The position numbers were made by a program, and so were the translations under genes. Below are positions 10,762-21,162 of a stretch of DNA of 64,000 nt, piece after piece. Position 1 is the stretch's first letter. Each line of letters starts with the position of its first letter. The notes beneath the pieces were generated by a model. That model did not search any database. It was not told where the DNA came from and saw nothing but the letters and a program-made list of their open reading frames with translations. The stretch comes from Trichaptum fuscoviolaceum. Its lineage: Eukaryota; Basidiomycota; Agaricomycetes; Hymenochaetales; Trichaptaceae. The stretch lies in assembly GCA_910574455.1 (NCBI GenBank), contig CAJSYZ010000010.1:586770-650769 (forward strand). Reading direction: 5' to 3'.

Positions 10762-11537
10762 ATGTTCCGCACAATCTGCCTCATTGTTTCTGCGTTGGCT
10801 TTCGTCGGGCAGAGTGCGTCTATGTTCTCCCTGAATGTTGCATGATTTTCTTTGCTAACGACTGTGATCTCATGACGTATTTGATTTGGATTGAATTGAA
10901 TTGAACGCTATGGCCCGTGGTTTCGCCGGGTTTGCTTGGTACTCTCATAATGGTGGATGTCTTTGGTCAAATAATCAGCCTTTGCGCTTGAGATTCTCGT
11001 TGGTACCAGCAATTTTACAGCGTCCCAGCTTCTCCAAGTGCCGTCTGGTTCATATGTATCGCAGTGCACTCAGCAGTGCAATCCCGTGAACGCCACAATC
11101 GTCGTAAGTATTTGCACCTTCGATTGTTGAATTTCGCCGAGTGATATGTTGTTATTCCCTGTAGGCTTGTGGAGATACGAATGACTCCTGCCTGTGCACT
11201 GCCGACGTGCTGACTGGCCTTGAGAATTGCGAGCAATGCATGTTTAACACTCTCGTTTCCATGAACATGCGTGCTCCTGATGTGCGTGTTGGCTCGAACC
11301 CGGGTTTGAGTGGTATGTTTTGGATCCGTGCATAGTATTTCATTCTTAAAGCTAACTATGAACTTAGCCTACTTGACTGCTTGCAACAACACTGCACTCC
11401 CGAAGGTTGCACTGACCATCGCGCCGACGTGGGATGGTCCAACGGACATCATCCTCAACACACCTGCCACCGTTGTCGTAGTCGGTTTCGGTGCGATGCT
11501 CGCCGGAAGCGCGCTTTATCTATTGTCAAGCATTTAA
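10762..11537 (+). CDS. Small secreted 8-cysteine protein, CFEM-like, with hydrophobic C-terminus
   Basis: Four exons (10762-10813, 10979-11103, 11165-11312, 11368-11537) give 164 residues. A signal peptide is evident (MFRTICLIVSALAFVGQ). The mature part has cysteines in the order C-x3-C-x9-C-x6-C-x-C-x10-C-x2-C followed by a later C (QCTQQCNPVNATIVACGD, then SCLCTADVLTGLENCEQC). This resembles the CFEM-like secreted proteins of basidiomycetes. The C-terminal ATVVVVGFGAMLAGSALYLL looks like a GPI-attachment or membrane tail, so surface location is likely. The second-exon acceptor (after AATAATCAG) was chosen for frame. A decayed copy lies at 17794-18188 with matching 3-prime flank. Role unknown; adhesion, haem or wall functions are possible for the family but not shown. 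Confidence 0.75.
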
Positions 11538-11825
11538 GTGTTGTGCCGGAACACTGGAATCTCCTTTATCGAATATTGGAAATTGGAAGTGGGTGCTAAG
11601 AGTAGAGGAAACTTAGGGAGGGTGAGGTGGGGGTGGGTGTTATAGCGCGGGCGGGGAATATGTTGTTTCTTGGGTGTTGTAAGGTGCTGTGCGCCAATGT
11701 CTTTACAATTGTGTGGAAATGTTATCTTTTGACTGATTTTTTTGTGCAAGTTTTCTTGGAACAAGTTGTTTTTGCGATCAGCGACTGAAATCAAGTGACA
11801 TTGGTCTAAGCTACATCTGTCTTTC

Positions 11826-12673
11826 TTAAAAGTTAAAAGGACTGTCGAAGGCTTCGTTGTGAGCTTGATGTTGTCCTTCATAAGCAGTGGGTTGAGGGTA
11901 AACTTCTTGGCTGTACATATCATGGCTGTACATAGCATGACCGCTAAACAGCAATGGCTCATTGTTTCCAGAATCGACAAAAGGAGCGCTTTCTGCGAGC
12001 GGGGCCTCGTGAATTCTGAGGCTTTGATACGGATACGTTGGCTCGTTAGAATTAGTGCAAGCGTTCGTATTACCCATGGGAGTGGACGTATTAAACACGG
12101 AGTTCTCTGAGAAATAACGTAAGTGATCTACCTTGTTATTCGAGAGTTGATTCACTTACTTGAGATGAGGTCAATGGCTTTTTGGACTGAAACCTCAACT
12201 ACCTGACTTTCACCGTCGAGCAGAAGGACGACTAGCGCTCTATCTATATTTATCGCAGAAGCGCCGTTGGCGGTGAGTAACAATTTCGAATGAGGACTGA
12301 TGATATGCTTACTGTGGTGATTCTGCGTGTGATTCTGATTTACATCTTGATAAAGCTTACCGCCATCCGCCTGGTGAGATGCTGTTCCGTTGCAGGCGCT
12401 GATCATAACTTACCGGTAAGCCAGCGCACAGCATATTTTAAGTACCATTGAACATCTCTCACCACTGAGGAATAGGGGGCGTTGCTTGACTGGCTACTTG
12501 TGCAGGTACTGCGGTAGAGTCAACTGTTGAAGCATAAGCTGTAGATGCAGTCTATAGGAGAAAGCCAGTTAGTGAGATATCTCGCACTGGAGCAAAAATG
12601 GGGCAACCTTAGGTTCGACTTTCCAAGTGTGAATGTGGAAATTTCGCATTTTGGACTCTCGAGTCTCGGTCAT
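11826..12673 (-). CDS. Unknown protein, first copy of a duplicated gene
   Basis: I do not recognise this family. It is supported as a gene because a second copy at 18483-19296 keeps the same order of small exons. Exon 1 starts at the ATG at 12673 and ends ...HTWKVEPK. Later exons encode a Ser/Thr/Ala-rich segment (STVDSTAVPAQVASQA), ACNGTASHQADG, and the best conserved piece, RALVVLLLDGESQVVEVSVQ followed by KAIDLIS. The last exon is Tyr/Pro/Asn-rich (PTYPYQSLRIHEAPL, then SHDMYSQEVYPQ) and ends SPFNF with the stop at 11826-11828. Splice sites are inferred and the middle exons are uncertain. It lies convergently 3-prime of the secreted 8-Cys gene. No signal peptide or membrane span is seen. 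Confidence 0.5.
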
Positions 12674-13496
12674 GGCGCTCGTTACGGCACAAAGAAGCTG
12701 TCTGTGAGATCTTCAAGTTCGTGGGCGGTCGAGAGGGTTGCTACTAGTACCTGTCTGGGTCGTTTACGGCACGCAGTCTTTTCTATACCTTTACATTGTT
12801 ATGAAGGATTTCTCGCTTAAAAGACCTTATTTCCTCTTTAGCTTCCGTTTTCTTCCCGTGACCATCGCACTGCCTTGTTCCTGACATACATCTTCGCAAA
12901 CACCGACAGGAGTCGGGCGTTTTGATAAACAGGGATGAATTGAAGGAAGATATCTTCAAGATTTTTCCCAACATCAAATTTTCTGCACAGCCAACACTTC
13001 GAAAGGTTTCCGTCGTGTGAAAGAAGTAATTTTCAGCCTCTCTAAAGAGTTGCGACAATGCCAGGCGAACTCTTCTAATCCTGGTTGCCGATCAAAGTGA
13101 TCGTGGTATGTAGACGGTTTGGTCACCCATTGCATAATTAAAAAGCTGTGTTGGATGCTGGGTGCCAAATGAGAGATTTTAATGTGATATATTTTTAGCT
13201 TGCATTCATTAGCAAAAATGGGCTCTTAGAAATCGTCGAGAGCACCAAAATGAGAACTTCTAGTCAAATATAGAATGTGATAATATACTAGACCACGAGC
13301 ATACACATGGACCAATACCTCTTTAAATTCGTTGCCATTCCAGAAAAGTGTGTGAGGGAATCAATAGATTCTTTGCCGAGGTATACATAGTACATACTAA
13401 TATAGATAAGCCGATAGAACTTGAAGTCAATAAGTTCCAGTACTGGTACTCGGTCGCTTGCTTTTTCTACTAGTAGCTGCTGCACCCAGTAAGTTT
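12674..13496. other. Intergenic region, no gene seen
   Basis: Presumed promoter of the minus-strand gene to the left plus AT-rich sequence. Short frames only. Confidence 0.5.
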
Positions 13497-14186
13497 GTTC
13501 CTACTATAGTCCTCAAAGGCCGGGCCGGGCCGGGTCAGGGCATCTTTTGGCTGACCCCCGACCCGGCCGGGTCAGCATTTTGAGGTAAGTGCCCGACCCT
13601 GACCCTGACCCTCTTTGACCCTCCGGGTCGGGTCATTGGGGGTCGGGTCAAGGTCAACCAAGGGTCGGCCCCGGGTCGGCCATATTAAATGTAGTAAGCA
13701 TAAATATCATTATAATAAGATGATTTTTAAGTACTATAACAACTAAATATATGCATATGTCAACAATACTTTATTAGATACAGTTTGTGAAGAGATATGA
13801 AGCACCGACTTTTACTTTCATTGATTTCTCACGGTGCTTAAAAGACACATGCTACCTTTTTGACCGGTATATTACCAATATAAAGCGGTTTTAAGTAAGT
13901 AAAACAGATACTATTACAGAAGTTAACTTAGTCGCTCTTTCTGGCCTAAGTTTAGTTAAAAGTTTACTGTTAACTACCGAAATGGGTATTACTAAGGGTC
14001 GGGGGTCGGGTCGGGTCGACCCGGGTCCCAGAGGGTCAGGTGTTTCTTTACATCCTGACCCTCGACCCGGCCCACCCTTGACCTTCCATGACCCGGCCCT
14101 TTACTGACCCGGCCCACGGGGTCGGGTCAAGGCCGACCCCGGGCCAATGAGGGTCGGCCCGACCCATTGAGGACTATAGTTCCTAC
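13497..14186. mobile_element. Non-autonomous hAT-like element (674 bp, 13505-14178) with 8 bp target duplication
   Basis: The direct repeat GTTCCTAC flanks the element at 13497-13504 and 14179-14186. The ends are inverted: TATAGTCCTCAA then GG, CGGGCC on the left, and the same with few changes when the right end is read in reverse. About 150 bp at each end is built from the words GGGTC, CGGGTC and GACCC, repeated many times in both orientations. The middle (about 13680-13990) is AT-rich and has no open frame. An 8 bp target duplication fits the hAT superfamily (known), but no transposase is present, so this is a MITE or deletion derivative. The GC-rich subterminal arms could fold back on each other. 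Confidence 0.9.
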
Positions 14187-15105
14187 TACATCATGATGCT
14201 GTGCACTGCAGTCGGTATGTACCGGCTATAAAACTGCCTGAGCAATCGTGGGAATGTGTTATACTGACTGAGAGGGAATGGATTTTAAACCCAAGCCTGT
14301 CGTATGTGTGTTCAAGGGAAGGTAGTGATGATAATACGTGCCATCTTGAACGAGGCCAGTGAGTAAAACAGGTGTCGCAGACCTCATCCAAGTTCAAGTC
14401 CCGATTCGGGTTTTCCCGCTCATCAACTTGAAGTTGTGAAGTCAAACCCGTGGTGACTCCGGCGACATTCACTCCCCAAGTTCAGCGATGCTTAGACCCG
14501 TAAGTAAGTTGCACAGGCCTCTCTTCTAGAATTTATGCCCTTTAAGCTTAGCTTTTCTTATGAACATCAAGATGAGACTGACTCGGACATCATTCAAGCC
14601 TAGCCCGCGGTCAAGGGACGTCAGGCTTTTCACCGTCATTGCACTGGCCCAGGCACGTCGATGCAGGAGCAAAGATCCCGTTGATCTGATCAGACCTGGC
14701 TCACGAATCTCTAAGCTAAATTTGGACAACCTGAATTGCCATCGGAAGGATTTAGGTCCTATTTGACGGTGGGTTTATTTCAATTCAGACTAATATAATG
14801 TCTTTACTGATTGTGGTTTCCAGTGAAGACGGAACTCGTCTTAATTCCTTATACTAGGAATTCGCCCTGTTTGGTGTGTAGTCTGGAAGGACTCAGAGAT
14901 TGCCGCCGTCAAATTACGCCACTACTACCTTAAGCCAATAACTGCCACGTACCCACTTGATTTCTCTTCCCAAGTATCACGCACCATCCTCCTTCGCTTC
15001 CTGCAAAGAACTACCATTGACCACTTCCCTCATCCAACTCTAAGCAAGGCAACTTTGGATTTGTAAAAGACGATATCGACTACTGGTAGTAAATCAGGAT
15101 CAAAG
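14187..15105. other. Intergenic region, no gene seen
   Basis: Presumed promoter of the kinase gene on its right side. No convincing coding sequence or repeat. Confidence 0.5.
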
Positions 15106-16945
15106 ATGCAAGCAGGGCCGAGTAGTCTATCGCCAACCTATCCTGACGACGCTGAAAGCTCCAGAGCGCTAAGCCATAGGGATAGCGACAAGCGAATTCA
15201 CAATGTTCTGAAAGATCTCAACCATCTGAATGTGACCGAGTGTATTGAGCTTGTGGGGCAGATTGCCTCGGCTGGCGGAGGATATTGTGATGTTTATGTC
15301 GGCTTCGCACTTCGAGGGGGGAGTCGAATAAAAGTGGCTATCAGGCAACTCCGAGCGTTTATCATCTTCAAACGCGACTTCAAGAAGGTATGTTCGCAAC
15401 TGCCAGTTAGACGTGTCACTTAGCCGAACTTGTATTCTGCCCTTATCCAGATGCTTGCGAGAGAACTCAAACTCTGGTCATCACTGAGGCACCCCAACAT
15501 CCTTCCTCTCTATGGATTCATTAACAGAGATCATCTGTGCCAGTTCTCATTCGTCTCGGAATGGATGGAAAACGGTAGAGCCGACAAATATGTACAAGCT
15601 AATCCTGAATACAATGTCTCTCTGCTGGTAAATGATTGTACTATTAAATGTCGTGCCAATCTAATTATTCTTGTACATGTAGATCCTTGGAATTGCAAAG
15701 GGCCTAGCGTACTTGCACAAGAAGGACATCATCCACGGTGACGTGAAAGCTGTGAGTGTCTATCGTTTCTAAGCACCACCAGAGATTCCTTCAAAACTAA
15801 TAATACAATAATAAAGGAGAACGTCTTGATCTCCTCGACTAGTCAACCTTTAATTTGTGACTTTGGCATTTCTCGCGCCATCAAGACCTCAAGTGACTCG
15901 TCGGACTCATTCTCATCCTCGGGCTTCGAAGGTTCAATGAGGTGGTTTGCTCCTGAACTTCTGGATGAATCTATTGCAAATCCCTGCCATTCGAAGGAGA
16001 CGGATGTATGGGCCTTTGGCATGACAGTATATGTACGCTCAGATACATATTTCCATAGCTAAGACGCAAAAGATTAACATTCTACTACAGGAACTAATGA
16101 CAAGGCAGATTCCATACGCTCACATTGCTTCGAGATTTGAAATCAGAGTCTATCTTGAAATTACAAGAGGTGTTCTTCCAATCATACCAGAGGTGTCTTC
16201 AGATCTGTCTTCTGTGGAGAGGGGGCTGTGGGAACTATGTCGTAAATGCTGGAAGTCAAATGTCAATGACCGCCCGGGTCTTGGGACAGTTGTTTCGTCT
16301 TTAGATGAACTACTTGGAAATCTGCCACTCCCTCCTGATCCTGCACAAAACACTGCCGTAGATCGATATATGGATCAAGAAATCTTGCCCATTATTTTGT
16401 TCCTGCCCCGCCGTCGTTTGCGAATTCGTCTCAATACCCTCCTGTCCGTAGATCCCCGTCACCCCGATCTCCCGTTCATATTATGGGATCTTCGAAATCA
16501 TGATGGGCGTGCTATAGTTGCCAATACAGGTCGTATCATTTCAAGCTCGGATGAAGTGCGTTTGCTTCATGCGACAAGCCCTCCAGCTCAGGCATTTCGC
16601 ATTACGTGCGACCTCTTCCCTACGAGGTCCTGGGACATTAATGTTTCAAATCCACGCGGAGTGAAAGTCGGGGACATATTGATTGGTCTGTATCAAGGCC
16701 TACAACGCCAGATGAAAAGATCGGAATGGGTGAGGGTAAGGAGAGAAGATCAAGATCGTGTTGCTGAGGCATTTTATGACCGTCACGGTCGCAGACTCTT
16801 GAGCAACCATCTGTGCTCCGGCGTGCGTCGAATAGACTGGTTGCTAAAGCGCTCGTTATTTGTCGGCTTCTTACCTTCAGACAATGACCCATACACCTGG
16901 GTACTCATCACCCGGAGAATATTTGCCGACCGCTCGACGATATGA
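15106..16945 (+). CDS. TKL-like protein kinase fused to a C-terminal DUF6699-like domain
   Basis: Five exons with clean phase-0 junctions: 15106-15387, 15451-15627, 15683-15751, 15817-16032 and 16091-16945. Total about 533 residues. The kinase part has an unusual Gly-rich loop (GQIASAGGGYCDVYVG), LRHPNILPLYGF, a catalytic loop IIHGDVKAENVLI (HxDxKxxN kept), CDFGISRA and a WFAPELL APE motif. Lobe-end motifs are ETDVWAFGMTVYELMTRQIP and CWKSNVNDRPG. The beta-3 lysine of the usual VAIK is arginine (KVAIRQL), which would normally cripple ATP binding, so a pseudokinase or an alternative lysine is possible. From about residue 380 it carries LRIRLNTLLSVDPRHPDLPF, ILWDLR, then WDINVSNPRGVKVGDILIGL, matching the DUF6699 domain common in Agaricomycetes. 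Cytosolic signalling role inferred; no membrane segment seen. Confidence 0.85.
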
Positions 16946-17793
16946 TATTTCTGTATTCCCACGACACTCCTCCTCCCCCCCATTCAAGTTGTTATTCAAT
17001 GTTGTCAACTAGTACTTAGTTTCCTTTTTTTCTCTTGGGTCTGATTAATGTACTCTATTGTACAGGTTTTCCAGTGGGTGTTGTCCTACAAATGTATTCT
17101 ATCCAGTTTCCGGTTATATAAGCTACTACTTATTATCATAATTCTCCACATACTATGTTATTATTACAACTTGTATTGTAGACGCATGCGCGTACAAAAA
17201 GCCTGTCTTTGTATAGTGAGTCCTAGTAAATTATTCTAAGGCTACCGCATCGACACATTTTCGTCCATATTGTTCAAATTATGCAGCACAATGCGACTTT
17301 AAGTGCGCTCAGAGTCTCAAGCGAGAATAGGGACACCTACCGCAAACACTAGCATGTACCGCCGTTAATCGCAGACATTTATAAGCACCTTTTTAAAATA
17401 CTCTTTCTACTATTACTGTATGTGCCCCACGTAAGTTCGCATTGAGTGTTCCAAATTGCTTGGTCAACTTCGGCGGATTTGCCCTATTAACTTGAACACT
17501 GACATAACTTTAAGGAAGTCACCAAGAAGAAATTAAAGGTATCGTAATTACTTTTAAGAGTTCCTTTCAGTGTATGCTCTACAATGAAGTTCAGTTGAAC
17601 GTTGAACTGGATGGCAATGCTCGTTACAAGTGTCCGGAGGAGCTCGAGAATCCCGGCGGTCCACTATTACAGGCCCGGCCCCGGGGGTCCAGAACTTCAA
17701 CGCCGTGGGAGACTCGGATCCGTGCACGCGTCTCCGAGTCGTCAATCTGCTATAAGCTGTATCTTACCGCCGACCGGAGCTCATCACTACTAT
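16946..17793. other. Intergenic region
   Basis: Contains AT-rich sequence after the kinase gene and a GC-rich stretch near 17640-17760 with a short imperfect hairpin (GACTCGGATC ... GTCTCCGAGTC). No gene seen. Confidence 0.5.
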
Positions 17794-18188
17794 GACAGTG
17801 CACTCAGCAGTGCAATTTTGTGGTCACCACAAACAATCGCCGTAAGCCATACAATACCTCTTGGAATTTAAAATATTGATTAAATGGCTTATGGCCCCTC
17901 TTTCAGGCACTAGCGACATGTGTGCTCTCAGACTGCCGTTGTGTTGACTGGCCTTGAGCAATGCGAACAATGCATGTTCAACGCCCCCGCTTTCGTTAAT
18001 TTGCATGCTAAAAAGGCCGAATTGCCGCTTACAACGACACTGCACTCCCGAAGGTTGCAGTGACGTTCGCACCCACCTGGGGCGGCCCAACCGTCTTCAC
18101 TCTGAACACGCCTGTGCCAACCGTCGTCGTTATCGGCTTAGGCACGATGCTCGGAGAAAGTGCGCTGTGGCTGATGTCAAAGACCTAA
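17794..18188 (+). pseudogene. 5-prime-truncated, frameshifted copy of the secreted 8-Cys gene
   Basis: Homologous to the gene at 10762-11537 from its exon 2 cysteines (CAGTGCACTCAGCAGTGCAA is shared exactly) to the stop. The signal-peptide exon is missing: sequence to the left of 17794 is unrelated. The central segment shifts frame (ATCVLSDCRCVDWP runs into a stop, while LTGLEQCEQCMFN continues in another frame). The tail is still readable as NDTALPKVAVTFAPTWGGPT and a hydrophobic end VVVIGLGTMLGESALWL. The 3-prime flank (the stretch around TGTTGTTTCTTGGGT...GGTGCTGTGCGCC) also matches the first copy, so this is a segmental duplicate rather than a retrocopy. Confidence 0.85.
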
Positions 18189-18482
18189 GTCTTATGTGTG
18201 AGCCTTGAAGTTTGCTCTACCGAATGGAAGTGGCTACCAAGAGTAGAAGAACCATAGGAAGCGTGTTATGGTGTAGGCGAGGGATAATAGGATATGTTGT
18301 TTCTTGGGTATTGCAAGGTGCTGTGCGCCATCGTCGTTATGAAGAACGTGTGGGAATGCTATGATATTTGGCTGATTTCTTTGTGTGCAAGTTTTCCGAA
18401 GCAGGATGTATTTGCATAAACTATGGGATCAAGCAAAATTGGCCTAGAGCACACCTGCAGTTCTTAAAAGTTAACAAAGTTA

Positions 18483-19296
18483 CTATATTCTGCGTCGGGA
18501 ACTTGAGACTGTCCTCCGTAAGGGATGCCTAGAAGGTAAGCTTTTGGTTGTACATTCGCTGCTCGTTGAATGGCGTAGGCTGATTGTATCCAGGATCGAC
18601 AAAAGGGTTGATAGCCCTGTACGTCGGCTCCAGACTCTCGAGGCTTTGCCTCGAATAGGTTGATTCGCTAAGACTGGCACAACCGCCTATCATACTCATG
18701 GGAGTGGACATATTATTCATGGAATTCACTGATCTACATGTTAGCGAATACTCTATATGAGCAGGGATCTACTCACATGCGATGAGATCAAGGGCTTTTT
18801 GAACTGGAACTTCGACGGTCTGACTCATACCATCGAGTAGAAGGACGACTAGCGCTCTACTGCCTATATCTATCGCATAAGCGCCGTTGATGGTGAGTAC
18901 GCAATTTCAGGAAGAAAGGATAACATCTTACTGTGATGTTCCTGCTCATGGTACTGATTTGCGCCCTGATGAGATCTGTTATTAGATGGCTGGTGGAATA
19001 CTGTATCGTTGCAGGCTCTATTTTCACAACTCAGTAAGTCACATATTCTATGCATGCCTGAACATCGCTCACATGTGAGAAACAGAAGGCGATGCGCCGG
19101 CGGAAGCTTGTGCGGGCAATGCGGTATGATCAACCGCTCGAAAGGAAGTTGTAGACGCAGCCTGTAGCAAAGCAAAGGCTTTGAGTTAGATTTTCACGTC
19201 ACGGGGAAAGTAAGGTACAATGTCAACCTCTGGTTCGATTTTCCAAGAGTGCAAGTAGGAAGATGGCACAGTAGATCCTCGAGGGATATTATCCAT
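18483..19296 (-). CDS. Second copy of the unknown gene; 3-prime end frameshifted
   Basis: Same exon order as 11826-12673. The ATG at 19296 begins MDNIPRGSTVPSSYLHSWKI and exon 1 ends KIEPE. The next exons read AASTTSFRAVDHTALPAQAS, ACNDTVFHQPSNNRSHQGAN, RALVVLLLDGMSQTVEVPVQ then KALDLIA. The last exon is MNNMSTPMSMIGGCASLSES, then FVDPGYNQPTPFNEQRMYNQ. A one-base deletion relative to copy one, after the MYNQ segment, brings a stop at 18529-18531 (QKLTF). The old reading frame continues beyond it to a matching NFVNF end at 18483. It may still make a slightly shortened protein of about 200 residues. Family unrecognised; splice sites inferred from the two-copy comparison. Confidence 0.5.
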
Positions 19297-21162
19297 TGGG
19301 TATATGATACGGCACAAAGGAGCTGGCTGTGAGTCTCGCGTGTGTGGGGGGAGGGGGGACTAGAAGGGTTCTGCCTGTGCTATGTTTCGTCAGGTAGCCT
19401 TTATATCCTTCCTATGTTATGCATGCTTACAGGCTTATTAGCTGCTCTCTCTGAAGCCTCACCTTTATTCACGTGTAAATCTGCACGGCCATGCCTCGGG
19501 CTTACATTCCTGTGTTCGATATGTACAGATGAAGAAATGAGACTGCAACGACAAATAGGCATTTATTTGGACAAAAATATCCGAGAGCTTCCCTACCTCT
19601 GCATTCCCTGAACTTCTCTCATTCCAAAGAAGAGGCTCCCCACATGCATGGTCGCTTAATTCGGCCCCATGCCTGAACTATCTGTGAACGCGTCAATCGA
19701 ACCGATATAAGGCACCGATCATCGAGTACTATTAGCGAGACGCACAGGAAAGTCTAACCTTTTATATGTTCAAGATGGTTGTATACGGACGTATCACATA
19801 GTGAGTGGTACCATATGAGCTCAGTGTAAAATCTCTGAGGTTTGATATGCGACCGCAATTTTAGACAACCGTCGATATCCGGTATCTAATATGCGTACTG
19901 AGGCCTGAAATGTCCAGTAGGAGCACTCAAGCAAGGAGACCTTGAGCCAGAATAGGCTACAAGGCGCGCTAGACAGGATCTATCCATGTGTTAAAGCCGA
20001 ATCCACCGATCACAATGCATAACCCCATAACACCGACCGGAGGAAACAAGCGCCCACATGGACCACCAAGATTTCTAGCTGATATTCCAGAACAATTAAG
20101 GAGGACTGCGCGACCTGTGCATGAGCACGCGGGTCCCCCGTGTTGGAGGCGATCTCCGGTCCATTGTGATCTCGAACACTTTGAAACATCTGAAGTATCT
20201 GAAGGGCGGGTATGGCGGTGTAAAGTGGTGATGGATTTGAAGCAAGTCCACGGAATGCACCATGGTGTGTGGAACATTATTTCACCCAAATAAAGGCAAT
20301 GGAGCCGAAGATATGCGTGCGGAGGGATAGTAACCCTTCTGATTGATGTTCCATGTCCATTTCCTTCAGAATACTGAGCCATCCTGAAAGAAAAAGCAGC
20401 AAAGTAGGCCACCAAGCTAGAGTTATCGAAATCTCCCCCTTGCTTTCCGCCGATTTCTACGGAATTTTACGTTGTGTTGCAACCAGACCAGAGGTAGGGT
20501 ATGTGTTCGTCGAAGACATAGATCAAGTAATTCTTCGATAGCCACACCAGCCCATTGATGAAGACAGGTGCACAGAAGCCGAGCGCTACGGGTCTTGGGA
20601 AGGGGGGAAAAAACCTTGGCGTTAAACAGTACCTATGAATAATTGACTATGTTAATCTATCAGTTTGCGCACTCAGACATTCCCATAGAATACTGATTTG
20701 GAACGAACGACTGAAACAGCAGATGCTTAGGACCAGGTGGAAGAATTTGAGGAGGGGTAGTAGTATACTATACGACGTTGCTTTCAGTAACGCACGCAGA
20801 CGTATGTACTGTACATCCCCGTGCATGCCATGCTTTCTCTCTGCTTCCACCTCTGCTTTTTTGTCCATAGTGTTGAAAAGGAATTTGATTACTTACATAC
20901 AACATAAAGGCCGGCGGTAAATGACTCAGGGTCCAGAACGCCGCGGGAGGTGAGACGTTGAACTTACTATTGGTCCGTGCACGGTGCGTCTCGCCAACGC
21001 GTGCCATGTATAGCACGGCTCGGAGTCCATCTCACCGGAGCTCGCTCACAACCATGGTCCGCCCGAATTACAACTATGCTTTAAACTTTCGCTTGTCTCT
21101 TCTTATTTCCCCACACTCGTGTGCTGCATCTTGGATGAAAGCACTCTCAAATTCTGCAAGAA
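19297..21162. other. Intergenic region without a supported gene
   Basis: Several short frames occur on both strands (the longest about 148 codons at 19969-20415 minus, ending in a hydrophobic segment), but none shows a recognisable family or a believable exon series. The right part is presumably the promoter of the dehydrogenase gene. Confidence 0.45.

Noticed and set aside
14380..14420. tRNA-like T-arm (GTTCAAGTCCCGATTCGG)
   Set aside because: No acceptor, D or anticodon arm can be folded around it.
19969..20415. 148-codon minus-strand frame with hydrophobic C-terminus
   Set aside because: No recognisable motif, no paralogue in the window and no supporting exons; too weak to call a gene.
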